Shown in pieces: positions 62,461-64,000 of a DNA stretch of 64,000 nucleotides. Source of the stretch: Dimorphilus gyrociliatus (taxonomy: Eukaryota > Annelida > Polychaeta > Dinophilidae); contig CAJFCJ010000007.1 of the NCBI GenBank assembly GCA_904063045.1, positions 86,793-150,792 on the forward strand, written 5' to 3'. The notes beneath the pieces were generated by a model that saw only the letters and a program-made list of their open reading frames with translations, was not told where the DNA came from and did not search any database. The position numbers and the translations under genes are program-made. Position 1 is the first letter of the stretch. Every line of letters begins with the position of its first letter.

Positions 62461-64000
62461 GCTCGTCACTTCACTGTTAGAGTTTATTCATGCAGGACAT
62501 TAGCTTGCTATTTTTATACACCAGGGCATCTGGAATAAAATTTGGTCTATAAATTTTACTCTCTTTTTTTTCAGTTTGTTCCGCGTCCTGAGTTTATGAG
62601 TATTTTCTCCCTTCGGCCATTTTAAATTATTCCAAGGTCACGATTAGTTTTTTTTTACTCCCTTCAACATTAAATATTGGTACAAGTCAACTAATTTTAT
62701 AGAAGAAAGAAACAAGTTCGAAGAATCTTTATATAGAGTCTATTTCCATGATTTCTTACGTGACAGCTTATTATCTTTTACAGAATTTGACACTATCTTT
62801 AACTTGCCTTTTTCCAGTGTCGAACGCATGAAAAACTTAAATGAAAATGATAGAGGAATTTTTCTATCAGTTTTAATGGCTTTGTTTTTCGACAGTTTCA
62901 GTCTATCTTTCCGTTGCTTAACAACATTCTTTAGGCTAAAGGAAAGAACTTTATAGGAAAAAATTCTTAATAAACTCGCATTTCTTTCATATTAATTCCC
63001 TCCTTTCATTTATCATTTTAATTACATAATCGTTACATTCCGTTTCAGTTGATAATTAGCTATCACGTGACTGTAAAATTAATCCATGTCCGTCTGCCAA
63101 GCGGCTATGATGTTTAGTCAATCAATTTAGTTAATATTTGCCCGCCCGAACGAGTATAAATTTATTCATGTAAGCCTTCAATAGCATGTGCATATACAGA
63201 ACGGCGTGTGTGTACGTTTTGCAGTAGATTAATAATCCTTTCATCTTGCTTCGTAATAAATAATTATTTATGATGCCCCTAGAAAGCTCCATTCAAGCTG
63301 AACGTTAAAAATTCAAGCTAATATAATTGATAACCCTTTTCCCTATTATTTTACCTAGTTTCCATACAGGGAGAAAAAGCATACAAATTGACATTACAAA
63401 GATATTTTTACAAGAATAAGGTAAAGATATTCTTAAAAAAGGAAAGGACACGCCTTCAGACATCAAAATATACACTACTCCTTTACTAAAAATAGAAGTT
63501 TACTAAAAATATGCCTAAGTAGAAAATACCTTAAATAACACTCGACTCTAAATGGAATGATCTTTTATCAAGCGAAAAGCTAAAAAGAGCAGTTTCATTT
63601 CCTACTAAAAATGCTTCTGAGAAAGGCCATGTTTTTTTCTAAGCCACCTGTAATTCCTATCTTACTGTACTCCTTTTTATTTGCTTATTACAAGTTTATT
63701 GGGAAAAACATAGAACTAACATGTCACTAGATAAGAGAACTTATTTGCCTTAAAGATCCCTGTCTATATCTTTTACGTTACACAAGAGAGAAATATCCCA
63801 GGCGCAAAAACAGATGGTTTTAACTTGGATTTACTGACAAACCTCCCAAAAATCTCTTTCATGTTTCCAACCACCCACAAAAACTACTCATCTATCGAAA
63901 AAAAATTTCATTCCCAATTGGTTCTTTATTTAACTTTAAGCCTACGTGTGAGATTGATAAAAAAAGTATAAAGATTATGTTTTATATGGGAAAAAGACCA

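Larger units (their letters stand above)
60803..64000. other. right-end interval, no gene assigned
   Basis: (TA)n and (GA)n tracts occupy 61026-61111. The CpG-rich segment at 62.1-62.5 kb is described separately. A second TCACGTGA lies at 63063-63070. A 50-codon open stretch after an acceptor-like TTTTACAG at 62783 was seen but not assigned. Confidence 0.45.

Overview
The window is eukaryotic nuclear DNA from an AT-rich animal genome (by eye roughly 70-75% A+T). The evidence is spliced genes with GT/AG introns mostly 40-600 bp long, AATAAA polyadenylation signals, two rhodopsin-like GPCRs, a secreted cystine-knot protein, and very many (TA)n, (GA)n and (CT)n tracts. No bacterial, viral or organellar genes, CRISPR arrays or intact transposons were seen. 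The gene families suggest a bilaterian invertebrate; the phylum cannot be fixed from the sequence alone.

Layout, left to right. (1) A possible 3' coding end lies at the left edge on +. (2) A complete 3-exon vasopressin/oxytocin-GnRH-superfamily receptor is on - (483-6638). (3) A gene-poor, microsatellite-rich stretch follows to 15.16 kb. (4) A many-exon gene on + (15165-21163) carries a Q/M-rich helix like that of DUF4587/C21orf58/PRR29-type proteins. It appears to have two ends: a short form stopping in exon 9 with its own AATAAA, and a 541-aa form that skips exon 9. Its one long intron holds an intronless 374-aa acidic ORF. (5) A tentative first exon on - lies at 24.2 kb and a two-exon 61-aa membrane microprotein on + at 24.7 kb. 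(6) A second, orphan-like GPCR on + (31955-33009) has a clear TATA box. (7) An intronless 235-aa gene on - (34982-35689) has an RFX X-box-like site just upstream. (8) An unidentified hydrophobic exon on - lies at 36.2-36.6 kb. (9) A two-exon sclerostin/SOSTDC1-like cystine-knot protein on + (41461-45571) has all eight family cysteines and a very basic tail. (10) About 10 kb has no recognised gene. (11) A five-exon gene on + (56066-60780) encodes a small secreted protein with 13 cysteines. (12) A relatively CpG-rich, promoter-like segment at 62.1-62.5 kb carries CRE, CCAAT and TCACGTGA boxes.

The genes form no obvious pathway: two receptors, two secreted cysteine-rich proteins (one a candidate BMP/Wnt antagonist), a microprotein and possibly cilium- or testis-related genes. 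Across the window there is a scattered family of CTCF-like AGATGGCGC/AGGGGGCGC motifs and a recurrent TATACTGTATA palindrome. All exon models were made by eye from splice sites and reading frame and have no transcript support.
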